IMG/VR virus record: IMGVR_UViG_3300032048_000225
Coordinates: 1-30,235 of that record
Direction: 5' to 3' (one strand)
DNA from: a virus
DNA: 30,235 nt
This document shows, one piece after another, positions 18,001 through 25,680 of the stretch (position 1 is the first letter of the stretch; every line of letters starts with the position of its first letter). The notes beneath the pieces are model-generated. The model made no database searches. It saw only the letters and a list, made by a program, of their open reading frames with translations, and was not told the DNA's origin. Made by a program: the position numbers and the translations under genes.

Positions 18001-20908
18001 TCACATCTTTAGTAGCTTGAATATCGTCTTTTTGTGCTTGGGTACGTCTTCCCCAAACTTTGTTTTGTCTACTTTGAAGATCAGCTAACTCATCTTTAAC
18101 TTTTTTGAGTTCCTTCGGTGTAAGAAAATCAGGATTATCTTTCAACGTCGGGTCAAACGAATCTATAAGTTCGAATTGTGCCTCATCACTTAACTCATCA
18201 AAGCTTCTACGAACTTTCAACCCTCCAGCTAAAGCAGGATGATCAGCAACAATGTCTCCCCAACGACTCACCCACTCAAAAGATACATTAAGACGATTTG
18301 TCTCTACATCGTCAATAAATTTTTGCCAGTGAGGATCAAGACCATCCTCAGGTGTTAGCTGATGCGTATAAGGACGATAATTAACGTCCTCATACCAGTC
18401 ATTTGTTTCACGATACTGTCGAGGGGGAGCCCACCGTTTCACAACTCTCTGAAATTCTGGGATAGCAGACTGTGTTTCTCTTGCCTCAGCCATTTCATCA
18501 GGAATTTCGTCAAACTCAGGTTCTTCAGTCTTCCGAATTTTTCCAGTTTCAGGATCGGGTCGTTCAACCGTCCTCATAATTTGATTGCCCTCAACATCAA
18601 GTTTCGGGGCTTGCCTCGTTTTAACACCGACACGGCTGAGGGCTTCATAGATTTCGTCGATAACTGCCAACGCTGCTTCGGTTGGTTTCCCACGACCCCA
18701 GTTAGGTGAATCTGGTGTCTGATAGGAAGGTCTATCAAAGTCTCGTCCGCCTGGCACACGATCAATAATTTCGTCAATCGACAAACCAATGTACGGGTGA
18801 AGATCTTTAGGTAAAAGTTTTTTAAGTTCAACGACTCGTTGTTGTTCGCTAAGGTTTTTCCACTTAGCAAAGTCGTCGCTTTCCCCAGGCATTCTAGCTG
18901 TAGCTAATTCTTCTTCTGTCCACTGTTTATTGAGATCATCCCATAAACGTTTCCACGCATTATCTTGAATATTTCCGGCAGCGGTAACAGTGGCATTCAG
19001 GTTAGGTGCTCCACGTACCCGAGCATCCGTAGCCATAGGCCGTCGCCCTCGACGTACCCGTTTCGTAGAAAGCACACCTTTTTTTCTCAGTAAAGATTTC
19101 TCTAAACCTCCACGTGGAAGTTTAACTGGGTCATCACCAAGCATTTCTTCCATTGCGTCAAGCATTCGACCGACACCTTTATTACGCAACCGTTGAGATA
19201 TCTCAGGGTCACCCGGTCGGTAAGCGCCACCTTTATTTCGGTGACCTATACGCGCAGTTTCTATAACATTATTAAGAGCAACATCGGTTTGAATTAACTC
19301 ATCCCAATTTTTTTGAAATGCTTCTCTCGCTATGGTATCTCCTACCGGTATGCCTGCCCAATGAAGCAAATTGTTTCGGTCTGTATCAGATAACTGAATC
19401 CAAGGTTTATCTCGGAGGTAGGCTTTATCTGTAGTTGTTGTTCTGAACCAACGAAAAAAGCCTTCCCCTACTGGATCAACTAAAGAAGCATCGGCTGGAT
19501 TAAATCGAAGCCCTAAATCATCAGCAGCTTTTCGTGCATCAGTAACAACAGCTTGTCGGGCACGATCAACTTGGCCGGGGGTGACACGTTCACCCAAAAC
19601 AACTCCATCGAAAAGATCGACAAGAGTTTTACCTTCCATGTCAATCATGCCTCTAAGAAATTTGAGGTTGTCTACCGTTTGGGCACGTTGAGGATGTAGA
19701 GCTTTACCTTCTCGATCAGTTAAACCGTCTTCTAACTTTTGAATATATTCGTCAATCGTGAGAGGTTTACCGTCCGGTCCCATTTTGAGGTAGTCATCAA
19801 TATCTTTAGTTACGAAAGCAAGTTCATCTTTTAACCCACCGTTCTCCCAAAGATCCTCGACATACGTTTGAGCTTTTTTTTGCAATTTTTCAAAGACTTT
19901 GGCATGTCCGCCGCTATCCGCAAGCAAACTAATAAACATGTCGATACCATCACCATGTTGTGCTGCAAGGGAAAGAGCTAACTCTGGGTTTGTCATACCC
20001 GACATCAAACGCCCTAAACGGCCTTTATCTGCTGCCTTTTTAATTCGTACACCCAGTATGCCTATATTCAACATATCTGACTGCTCGAAACCTTGACCTG
20101 ATTTATATGTTTCTGAGAAATTCAAAAACTCGTCGGGCTTATCAGAATATATTGCTGTGTCTTTAATCTCTTGAAGCCGTTCTTTGAATATGCGATATTG
20201 GCGAGTCTCTAATGCTGCACCGGAAGCTAAAAGTTTGGCGTTTCTTGTACGCTTAGCTTGTTTAACAAGCTTTGCAAATCCAAACGCTGCAAGGTTCGCC
20301 GGATCAAGAAACCAGTTTGAAAAAAGATCAACTGATCCTGACAACAAATTGTAATATGGTGTCCCCTCAAATCTTTCTACATCATCAGGATTATCGAGAT
20401 TAATATTTTTTGAAAGCAACGCAACTGCTTGTCCCCAACTTCGTGAACCCGTTGCTTCCCATGCTTCTGCCCACGAACTTGGATCGACAACGGTATGGAT
20501 ACCGTCGTTAGCAACCATGTTCGCATAAGTAACAAATGTTCCAACAGGGCGATCTACCCCATATTCGTAAACAAGGTCAAGGGCCTCCATCGCGGGATTA
20601 AGAATTTTGGTTGCTGGTTTCCGTACAGTCTCAGGAATACTCCCAAAGAAATGTCCGCCGAATGCGGCATTCGGGTTACCATTTTCATCAAATTCGTCAG
20701 GTCCGAAAAGGCTTTGTATCACACCACCTTCGCCAAGAACGTTATCTTGCCAAGATCCCCAAACAGTATCTAAAACTCCGTTGCCTTCGAATTTGTCGGC
20801 ACCGGTTAAACCTTCATGGGCAATATCAAGAAAAAGGTCAACCGTTTGGGTTGTCGCATTAAACAGCCCCTTCGCCATTCCTTCTAAACGACCAATCGGA
20901 TTAACCAT
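12041..20908 (-). CDS. Giant virion-associated protein, probable ejection/internal protein (2,955 aa)
   Basis: This one frame takes 29 percent of the window without interruption. It starts in a TAATG overlap with the small gene after portal. No signal peptide is seen. Most of the chain is charged and helical, with many YEW-type aromatic positions. Near residues 1826 to 1853 there is a Gly/Ala-rich hydrophobic stretch (GAWLAGPAGLVGAAMYGLYS) able to enter a membrane. Near residue 2424 is MPFFAAYQEVITRWAGLSVR followed by NPG, which I recall as a conserved piece in other very large phage virion proteins. I can name no catalytic motif (no lysozyme, protease or ADP-ribosyltransferase signature that I trust). 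Size, position after portal and the membrane-active segment suggest a protein ejected with DNA, like internal proteins of podoviruses. Confidence 0.8.
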   Translation of the reverse strand: MVNPIGRLEGMAKGLFNATTQTVDLFLDIAHEGLTGADKFEGNGVLDTVWGSWQDNVLGEGGVIQSLFGPDEFDENGNPNAAFGGHFFGSIPETVRKPATKILNPAMEALDLVYEYGVDRPVGTFVTYANMVANDGIHTVVDPSSWAEAWEATGSRSWGQAVALLSKNINLDNPDDVERFEGTPYYNLLSGSVDLFSNWFLDPANLAAFGFAKLVKQAKRTRNAKLLASGAALETRQYRIFKERLQEIKDTAIYSDKPDEFLNFSETYKSGQGFEQSDMLNIGILGVRIKKAADKGRLGRLMSGMTNPELALSLAAQHGDGIDMFISLLADSGGHAKVFEKLQKKAQTYVEDLWENGGLKDELAFVTKDIDDYLKMGPDGKPLTIDEYIQKLEDGLTDREGKALHPQRAQTVDNLKFLRGMIDMEGKTLVDLFDGVVLGERVTPGQVDRARQAVVTDARKAADDLGLRFNPADASLVDPVGEGFFRWFRTTTTDKAYLRDKPWIQLSDTDRNNLLHWAGIPVGDTIAREAFQKNWDELIQTDVALNNVIETARIGHRNKGGAYRPGDPEISQRLRNKGVGRMLDAMEEMLGDDPVKLPRGGLEKSLLRKKGVLSTKRVRRGRRPMATDARVRGAPNLNATVTAAGNIQDNAWKRLWDDLNKQWTEEELATARMPGESDDFAKWKNLSEQQRVVELKKLLPKDLHPYIGLSIDEIIDRVPGGRDFDRPSYQTPDSPNWGRGKPTEAALAVIDEIYEALSRVGVKTRQAPKLDVEGNQIMRTVERPDPETGKIRKTEEPEFDEIPDEMAEARETQSAIPEFQRVVKRWAPPRQYRETNDWYEDVNYRPYTHQLTPEDGLDPHWQKFIDDVETNRLNVSFEWVSRWGDIVADHPALAGGLKVRRSFDELSDEAQFELIDSFDPTLKDNPDFLTPKELKKVKDELADLQSRQNKVWGRRTQAQKDDIQATKDVIRDAETLLEGGRIGAKAFSELPKDRITAGSLRDEYRRWIDEATPYQFRELKENVTGKTGIDEAENAWAALSSQEQLKGFWDLANELAETGVDLKTTFARTRRGSVLGHIDEYDDFVKYSGHWDEILESKFGEAPADFSDLRADEVGDIRVGANTIRELLAERHEIRRSDPGEYERPQLDEFGNQVIDETGNPVWQRSPYADEGIGGLQSQSAERAAYHFAMRRPTLTPAEIPLVNQLAFRRSLIDEIKPEMKSWYSKPGKENILVKINLNDESMKVLDKATGEWVDLADHSEFNRPQDIWVPEKRVLGEPVVRGHFIPDPNSPPITEGWIYENAWYQDGVPVDDVRLANIERVQNIVHNVRNPRMNSPTGRIFEALGDNELLRRQREIENKLMTEYPEMPFAAALIFEDHRLKNAARRKDFRDMQHENVEALYDALNSGNNKKLVEAVANDLIERHIPNVGALERVPGVSRFNEFSGGISGGIGAVGRSFGEQGYVQEFVHTFEKKTGFPIEMPNIRVRYFVEKVTQGLIHWDKPVDAYQQFERMLRDASRVRPRFYQNADLVDQNLVEFAGLNSEEILGRWVSNPDRQARQQLFNETVETLNSSLGKMFANRIGQWKDGKFINTSSAELTRILRRNWRSAQKELTRMGSEAKLYGNNQIRTFSMDENRVINVRSLPLTPPQLAEATLIPRYDLYANAFTDQSKVMKAALGVRDGVGMTLDVFTTLWKKSVLLRPAWPVRVLTDEFMRVSADYGTMTALKGVAGGLGDLRAGLFQREGFDLAKPLQLKMRSVLNDAKIKIELPGTGLRPVRADVANSDELLQAITKHFDGDEKRLQDLVKEVIYEEYGKQKIRRRVMGASAMGAWLAGPAGLVGAAMYGLYSRGSMQRLAKLETLNHMGFSLSQIGRHQVNNEILRIEKQLLKLDPVKNKEQIANLIENAKKLEDGRSVLLTQARQMQDQFTLRDRVTGQMRKKLEARKQEIDNASESIQAYSEGTIVQNFDTAGKIMVDAGVSDFHLDGLNIGNAFGNTPQAIQINRNSMSANQYKSALWNSTSAVTRKTIRQSSRQQYDILNLPGGIRDPKLFTDAWDDTVNHQWVPMQDPGAYSRPGHFAPRNETIQMADSRVKFNQIQEEFKVVVEKLNDKYGSLQWDDADLTPAELDEFVNLQRASWEASQQFEEAGMYWAGERGPVTVDAVGTVDIGKKQNEEAFADAKWWRENSGIAYSQGNPFQEFTRLFWLDNVTDDDILHWLSFGDGHVLQDAMPAHFTDNVHSLNEWIAQVRYETNNLVPPIAEFAHVRAKMAQGDEIKWARDIQPIVDRQFGGSVAQVRMTGNAANPHGFGDFGFVIGDSALEDAYKTGGMIVRIKRWTDNAFQHLGTMPTDLLTRSTVFRSVYSSEVARRIPNFKNSDGSYSLTQKDLNAIEGEARRVALGKTKDLLYDLAERTKFEELMANVMPFFAAYQEVITRWAGLSVRNPGFVLATTRNFHNGLENFNAVDEETGAPLFLLRFGTILGAEAPSWLPLVGDQKLFGRFGKLGDNPIKLNLSSMSMMSGGLPGFGPLVAFAASEAAVQVPSVTESLDWAFPYGLAEGGNIFERFTDSVTPLWTQTARSAMFSTYERQRVRARVASDMIVEYELNGEAIESPSDLAAFEDEVDERVKAMMRLRMVANLMSPISFMYQSPHAHVISNYKKIMEEEGLHAADEWLLIQNPDFWGVVGRQTRVTEGALASATLFGEEQYEDNPKFFLDNLSISDLLVGKIGPTDVLMASDIAFSNTVYRKEIGEGRRTYQTPKETAERAAGNAGWFWYERGMQPIRQKQEQLRLSGLPSSLNAKANINLKQARQMIIQKIGNKFPLWKEQFNDIKTAEENSKVIHSLRNWVNNIEISGWHPGQPHMVAYLQKRDEITGILLQRSQQSGDPEMQLLSHPTNKDKKEEWESARIAFSNVPDMASIFVRYLDQDDVIFRTSWPKNQKAYQLGVSRAA

Positions 20909-21246
20909 TAGCGATTTTTGGGTGGAGTTGCCATCAATGCTAGTTGATTAACAATGAAACGTGTTTGTGGACTAGCCGTAGGTTTCGATGCTTCCTCTAA
21001 CAGATACGGCATCATCACAGCTAACCTCTGATTAAAGGTACTATCTCCAGTTCTTTGAGCCGGAGGTGCCGTGTTCGGTCTAGGGGACTGCATAACAGAT
21101 TCGTTAGGGTTTTCGCTTCCCCTAAGTAAACTGCCCCCCTCCCCTGGCCGCATTTGGGGTAATGGCATTGCTCGTTGAGCGTCTTCTTGTTGACGCACTT
21201 GACCATATTCTTGATCTTCGGCTGTTTGTATCGGTTGATTTGCCAT
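20908..21246 (-). CDS. Small Gln/Pro-rich protein after portal (112 aa)
   Basis: It is coupled on both sides by TAATG overlaps to portal and to the giant gene. The first 65 residues are disordered-looking and rich in Gln, Pro, Arg and Asn (EDQEYGQVRQQEDAQ, PRPNTAPPAQRTGD). The rest is a helical segment (FNQRLAVMMPYLLEEASKP and TRFIVNQLALM). I do not recognise a family. A portal-associated plug, adaptor or chaperone for the giant protein is possible from position alone. Confidence 0.65.
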   Translation of the reverse strand: MANQPIQTAEDQEYGQVRQQEDAQRAMPLPQMRPGEGGSLLRGSENPNESVMQSPRPNTAPPAQRTGDSTFNQRLAVMMPYLLEEASKPTASPQTRFIVNQLALMATPPKNR

Positions 21247-23012
21247 TAGAGCGCTCCAAGAAGTTCGCCAACAGGTGGTGGCGCTACTGGGGCTGCCTGC
21301 GATTCAGGAAGTACCGGAGCTTCTGCTCCCATACCTGGCATAGCTAATCCAGGTTGCGTTTCAGGGGTACCTTCTATAGCTGGGGTTGCTTGACGTTCTT
21401 GTGCTTCTCTTTGAACTTTATCGACAGCTTCCGCTAATTCCATTTCATTATTTTTCACAAGAGAAATGATTCGAGCTAAATCTGCAGGTGGGATCATTCC
21501 TTCAGATGCTTGCTGTTGAAGCGACGACAGCATCGCTTGTTCAAGTTGTTCAGCAATCACAGTGTCATGCTCAAATTCTGGATCATCGACAAGGGGATCG
21601 ATAGACATAAACGAACGTTTAGACATTGTTCCCATTCCCACACGTTGCCCACCCCCAATAACAAGATTGTTTATATCTGCCCCCGGATGCGAATAGGAAA
21701 CAACATTGTCATTTGTGTCAAAGTTTTCATTTGGAATATATTCAACTTGACCTTTAGCATTTTTCGTAGTGACATAGAAACTACGTTTACGTCTACCCCC
21801 ATAGGCTTTAGCCATATCTATTGCTAAACGGTTCTCTTCTTGGAGAGAACGTGCCAAGATCCGTTGTGCTTCCTGAACAGTGAAGTCAACTACTGCAGAC
21901 ATCACGGCATCACCTCGACGCCCTGTCCGAATATTTGAGGTAGATTCGCCACCAAATTCTGCAGGTATACCAGCAGTAAGTCGTTGCGCTCGTTCCAATC
22001 TATCAATCGCAGGATTTGTCATATACCCTGGTTGCATTTGCATATCTTTAAGATCGCCACCTCGGATGATGCCAACTTCACCAGTAAGCCCATCCGAAGG
22101 ATTAACAATCTGTGGTGTTTCACCGGCTCGCCCAACTAGCCACGTGTCAGGGAACACACCTTTTTGCACCGCTATAACTTCGAGAGCCATAAGTCGTGCC
22201 TGCATTTGATACATACCAAGAATGCCATCGAATTGGCCTTGTGCCCCATCGAGACTGATACGTTGAGCACATACAACTGGGGTTTGTCCTAACGGATTAG
22301 GCACTCGTTCCAGTTCTTCGATAACAGCTTTGCTTTCCCTCGAAGGAGCCATAAACATAGTGGTTTGGATAGGGGCACGCATCCCAATAAGGACTTGTTC
22401 TTCCCCATCGATGTATTCGATAAGGTCGATATTTTCATCTTCTGTTGAAGTACCATCGCCACTAAATTTGCGTGCTGCTTCGGGATACATTTGGCGTATC
22501 CAACCGAGTGACCGGTTGTACGCAAAAATAACATCCCGTGGACGCATATCGTCTACCCCAATCATTGCTGCTGGGTAGGAAGTGAGTGGGTCACGGATAT
22601 GCCAAACCGGTGCCCCCGTTTTTTTATCGAACCGTAGTTGGATACAAGTAGTGGCGTAACCGATAAGGTGTCTTGCCCGTTTAGCGATTTGAAGATCCAT
22701 TCGGCTGTTTTCCCACCAGCCAAATAATGCTTTACGTCTAATGTCTGCGTTATCTCGTGCCCGTTTTGTCTTTGTATCTACGGGTGGACAAAAGATGTCG
22801 GGGTTTGTTGATGCAATACGCATCGCTGTCTGATCTAAACCTTGACCTAAAAGATTTGCAACAGCCGATTTTTCGTCACTGTTCAGTTCCGGTAATGGGA
22901 TTACTACATCACCGTTATAGAAATCTCTAACTTCACGCATCTTCATTTTTGCACTATCATTGATTCGTGACCGTGCTGTATATAAGGAAATAATTTCTTC
23001 AACAGTTTTCAC
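21246..23012 (-). CDS. Portal protein (588 aa)
   Basis: It lies two bases below TerL, the usual place of portal. The portal forms the twelve-fold ring through which DNA is packaged and ejected. The N-terminus has DSAKMKMREVRDFYNGD and NLLGQGLDQTAMRIASTNPD. A central clip- and stem-like region follows with GRAGETPQIVNPSDGLTGEV, then a long helix FTVQEAQRILARSLQEENRL after an SNIRTGRRGDAVMS turn. The C-terminal 100 residues are Gln/Glu/Pro-rich (EAQERQATPAIEGTPETQPG) and probably disordered inside the head. Length is normal for portals. The family is called from pattern and position, not from one diagnostic motif. Confidence 0.85.
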   Translation of the reverse strand: MKTVEEIISLYTARSRINDSAKMKMREVRDFYNGDVVIPLPELNSDEKSAVANLLGQGLDQTAMRIASTNPDIFCPPVDTKTKRARDNADIRRKALFGWWENSRMDLQIAKRARHLIGYATTCIQLRFDKKTGAPVWHIRDPLTSYPAAMIGVDDMRPRDVIFAYNRSLGWIRQMYPEAARKFSGDGTSTEDENIDLIEYIDGEEQVLIGMRAPIQTTMFMAPSRESKAVIEELERVPNPLGQTPVVCAQRISLDGAQGQFDGILGMYQMQARLMALEVIAVQKGVFPDTWLVGRAGETPQIVNPSDGLTGEVGIIRGGDLKDMQMQPGYMTNPAIDRLERAQRLTAGIPAEFGGESTSNIRTGRRGDAVMSAVVDFTVQEAQRILARSLQEENRLAIDMAKAYGGRRKRSFYVTTKNAKGQVEYIPNENFDTNDNVVSYSHPGADINNLVIGGGQRVGMGTMSKRSFMSIDPLVDDPEFEHDTVIAEQLEQAMLSSLQQQASEGMIPPADLARIISLVKNNEMELAEAVDKVQREAQERQATPAIEGTPETQPGLAMPGMGAEAPVLPESQAAPVAPPPVGELLGAL

Positions 23013-23014
23013 TA

Positions 23015-24946
23015 TTACCTCGCCAAAAGTTCAGCATCGCCCGTAATCCACGTTGGACGCCACTGTCTAGTGTTCACTATAGTCGGCATATACAATTTTT
23101 CTAAGTTATGTTCAAGGAACCATTGTGCCATAACACAGTCATCTGTGCGTGCACCCGTACCTTCAGCATTCCAGCGGGTTACTTCGTTGACCAAAAGTAG
23201 CGAATGCGGTCTTGCTTCAGTGTTTTGTCTGCCTGGCAAACGCACTCTGCCAACACGCCATAGCGGAGCGAGCATTTGCACTCCATACTTGGGGTCGCCT
23301 TTGTTGCGAGAATGCGTATAGTGCGGAACAAGTTGGACATTTCGTAATGCCCCCCACCTTCTAAAGTGATCGTATTGTAGGATGAATTTTTGTGCAGCAT
23401 TAGCTTCAATAATCCAATGAGTAATGGGACGCCCCATCTCATTAGTGATTTGCCACCACTCTTCAGCTATACCAGTAAATCGCTGCTCTTCGTGGCTCCA
23501 ATCAAGAAACGCTGGGGCATCCATTTTTCTGCGATAAGACTCCAACAGATATCTAAACTCGGTTTCTTGGTTATATGCCCAACATTGAAGAGCCCAAAAC
23601 TTGGAGGGAGAAGGATCTGCAGTCGCTACAACGAACATTTCACCAGAAACTCCTGAAGGAAGTTCCCAAATATCTCTGTCATTATCCCAACAACCTGGAT
23701 GTTCTACCCCGTCAGCGCCTTTACCACCTGATACCCATAGGGGATCAACGAGAACATTGGCAGGGTCTACGTCCGATTGTTGATATAAGACCTCAAATCG
23801 TTCTGGAGTTTGTGCCTTAACATGTCGAAGCCGTCGCCACGGTAAGCGCCGGGGATATAATAGGCATCCTGTGGGCCAAGGATCGCCGCTCGGTTTGTGT
23901 TGCGCCGGGTCACCCGTGCACAGTTCTTCATAATGCGCTTTATATTTGATGTGAGTGTATTTGCGCCACTCTTCTGGGGCGTCTTCGATATCGAATTCGT
24001 CAAGTTCGAACTCATCTGGAGGCGCGACTTTATCAAGTGCGTACCGGTAAATGTCGTCAGCGGACATTCTCTGCCCTTGTAATACAAGTAATCCGCCCGG
24101 TTCAAGCCTTGTTTCTGCAACTTCATCCCACCATCTTCGCATATCTTCACGGGCTTCGGCGTTACGCATCTTACGTGGGTCATATACGTCATCCCAGATA
24201 ACAAAATCGAATCGGCCACCAAGGAACCCGGAGTCCATACCGAACGCAGACCATGTGGGTTCTTTCTGGGAGAGTGGTTGGTCGTTTGCTTGTAAAACGG
24301 TGAATGCCTCGGCACGCCAGATCTCCGAAGAGTCTGGTTTGAACATGCCGAAGTCTTCCATCAGCGTCGCTTCGGCGTCAACCGCTAAACCAAGTCGAAC
24401 ATCGTTCAATTCGGCTCTGACCGGGTGCGTTCGATCAAGTTCGGCACGCAACCTACGGGCATACCACTCTGCTAGGCGCTGTGTGGAAGATCCAATCATA
24501 CCACGGAGGGCACGATTACGCACAGTTGCCCACGCAGGGAGCACTTTAGCGAAGAAAGTGGACTTTCCTGACCCTGGAGGGGCGTTTATCACTACATATT
24601 CTTCAAATTCGGTATCCATGAGCGCCATGATTCGTTCTGTGGCCTCAATTTGCCAGGGTTGGAGGATAATTCCGAAGTATCGTTTAGCGAATATCTCTAT
24701 ATTGTCGTATGCTGCCTGCGCTTCAGGACACAGTTCATCGTAGTTCGGGACTTCAGGGGCAGCTTCTCCCCCTAATTTCTCTAAAGCAACAGTGTAGTTA
24801 CGGGGAGCTTTGCCGCCTTCGGCATCCCGGCAGGCATGATAGGAAAGCCCTGAATCTTTAGCGGAACCGAAAAGGCTGTGGCCTTGACGGCGAAGAGCTA
24901 AGTATTCTAGCCATTTGTCTACGGTTGTTGCTTTGCCTGATGGCAT
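23015..24946 (-). CDS. terL: Terminase large subunit, TerL (643 aa)
   Basis: This is the packaging motor and DNA-cutting enzyme. The ATPase has an adenine-binding LQPWQ (residues 96 to 100), Walker A NAPPGSGKST (121 to 130), Walker B FDFVIWDDV (246 to 254) and a coupling motif LVLQGQRM (287 to 294). The RNase H-like nuclease has acidic residues D444 (VVATADPS), E514 (HWIIEANAA) and D602/D603 (GARTDDCVM). Residues about 10 to 42 look like a helix-turn-helix (RRQGHSLFGSAKDSGLSYHA), unusual at the N-terminus of TerL and possibly replacing part of a small subunit, which I do not find as a separate gene. ATG is preceded by AAGGGG at six bases. Confidence 0.95.
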   Translation of the reverse strand: MPSGKATTVDKWLEYLALRRQGHSLFGSAKDSGLSYHACRDAEGGKAPRNYTVALEKLGGEAAPEVPNYDELCPEAQAAYDNIEIFAKRYFGIILQPWQIEATERIMALMDTEFEEYVVINAPPGSGKSTFFAKVLPAWATVRNRALRGMIGSSTQRLAEWYARRLRAELDRTHPVRAELNDVRLGLAVDAEATLMEDFGMFKPDSSEIWRAEAFTVLQANDQPLSQKEPTWSAFGMDSGFLGGRFDFVIWDDVYDPRKMRNAEAREDMRRWWDEVAETRLEPGGLLVLQGQRMSADDIYRYALDKVAPPDEFELDEFDIEDAPEEWRKYTHIKYKAHYEELCTGDPAQHKPSGDPWPTGCLLYPRRLPWRRLRHVKAQTPERFEVLYQQSDVDPANVLVDPLWVSGGKGADGVEHPGCWDNDRDIWELPSGVSGEMFVVATADPSPSKFWALQCWAYNQETEFRYLLESYRRKMDAPAFLDWSHEEQRFTGIAEEWWQITNEMGRPITHWIIEANAAQKFILQYDHFRRWGALRNVQLVPHYTHSRNKGDPKYGVQMLAPLWRVGRVRLPGRQNTEARPHSLLLVNEVTRWNAEGTGARTDDCVMAQWFLEHNLEKLYMPTIVNTRQWRPTWITGDAELLAR

Positions 24947-24955
24947 TGTGGCCCC

Positions 24956-25237
24956 TTATTGGCACGATTCACATATATCGGGATTCTCTAAGTCGCATTC
25001 GATTACTTCGTCGTCGTCGAAGGGGTCAACGCCTGCACGTTCCCCCATAAGTTCAGGGTGTTTTTCAAAAACTTCCATAAGTGTTAGAGGCTCGATATCT
25101 TTCCCCTCCTCGTGCGCTTCCTCAAAACAAAAGCAATCGTCAGCACAGTCGGGACAACTATCGCAAGCACAGTCATAATGATAGAAATGGCAAATACATT
25201 CTTCTTCATCGCAGCCGCAGTCCGACGGGCGTCCCAT
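24956..25237 (-). CDS. Cysteine-rich acidic protein before TerL (93 aa)
   Basis: ATG is coupled by TAATG to the upstream gene, and the stop is nine bases above the TerL start. Thirteen of 93 residues are Cys: ten within residues 7 to 37 (CGC, CIC, CAC, C-x-x-C, C-x-x-C, CFC) and three near the C-terminus (CDLENPDICESC). His 17, His 20 and abundant Asp/Glu add further possible metal ligands. The middle (LTLMEVFEKHPELMGE) is a helix. The close CxC spacing recalls metallothionein-like or multi-zinc clusters, but the family is not recognised. The position normally holds the small terminase, yet nothing here resembles a DNA-binding TerS. Confidence 0.75.
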   Translation of the reverse strand: MGRPSDCGCDEEECICHFYHYDCACDSCPDCADDCFCFEEAHEEGKDIEPLTLMEVFEKHPELMGERAGVDPFDDDEVIECDLENPDICESCQ

Positions 25238-25680
25238 TACCAACCAAGAAATTCTCTAAGTATTTCGTCACCCCAACTACGACTTCGTAGGGCTTCTTCG
25301 AACGCATAGGACCGGTGGTGAAGATCTTCTATTTCCCATCTGAACTCTTCACCGTTGCCACGGTCAAGGTCGTCATGCCATTCTTCTAGTTCCACGATAC
25401 GGGACATGAGTTCCGCATTGTGGTCCATGTCGGCAAGCTCGTCGATTTTTTCTTCTAGGTCACCGAGTCTTATAAGGATTGCGGGGTCGGTTTCGAAGTT
25501 GAGGTTGCTCATGTCGGCTTCGACTCGGTTGACTGTTTGTTCTAGTTCGCTGATGCGGCCTGCGACTTGGGCTGCGTTCCAAACAATAACTCCGCTGGTG
25601 ACTGCTACGGACATGATGAGTCCGAGTGTGAGTCTGCTGATTTTGATTTGTTTGAAGTCACCTTCAATTTCTTCAGCCAT
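25237..25680 (-). CDS. Membrane-anchored coiled-coil protein (147 aa)
   Basis: An N-terminal cytoplasmic tail of about 15 residues (EEIEGDFKQIKISR) precedes one membrane span (LTLGLIMSVAVTSGVIVWNA, about residues 17 to 36). A heptad-like coiled coil follows (GRISELEQTVNRVEADMSNL, LGDLEEKIDELADMDHNAEL), then an acidic, Arg-containing end. The shape is that of an inner-membrane spanin-like or holin-partner protein, although spanins are not expected in a Gram-positive host. It is coupled by TAATG to both neighbours and follows another single-span protein. The role is unknown; a membrane or lysis function is inferred. Confidence 0.75.
   Translation of the reverse strand: MAEEIEGDFKQIKISRLTLGLIMSVAVTSGVIVWNAAQVAGRISELEQTVNRVEADMSNLNFETDPAILIRLGDLEEKIDELADMDHNAELMSRIVELEEWHDDLDRGNGEEFRWEIEDLHHRSYAFEEALRSRSWGDEILREFLGW

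Noticed and set aside
23767-24315. Open minus-strand frame of 182 codons inside TerL in another frame
   Set aside because: The TerL frame there holds the Walker B and coupling motifs; the other frame has no start signal or recognisable content.
24051-24743. Open plus-strand frame of 230 codons inside TerL
   Set aside because: It lies opposite a confident TerL with all motifs, has a Ser/Arg-rich composition typical of an antisense shadow, and no ribosome binding site.
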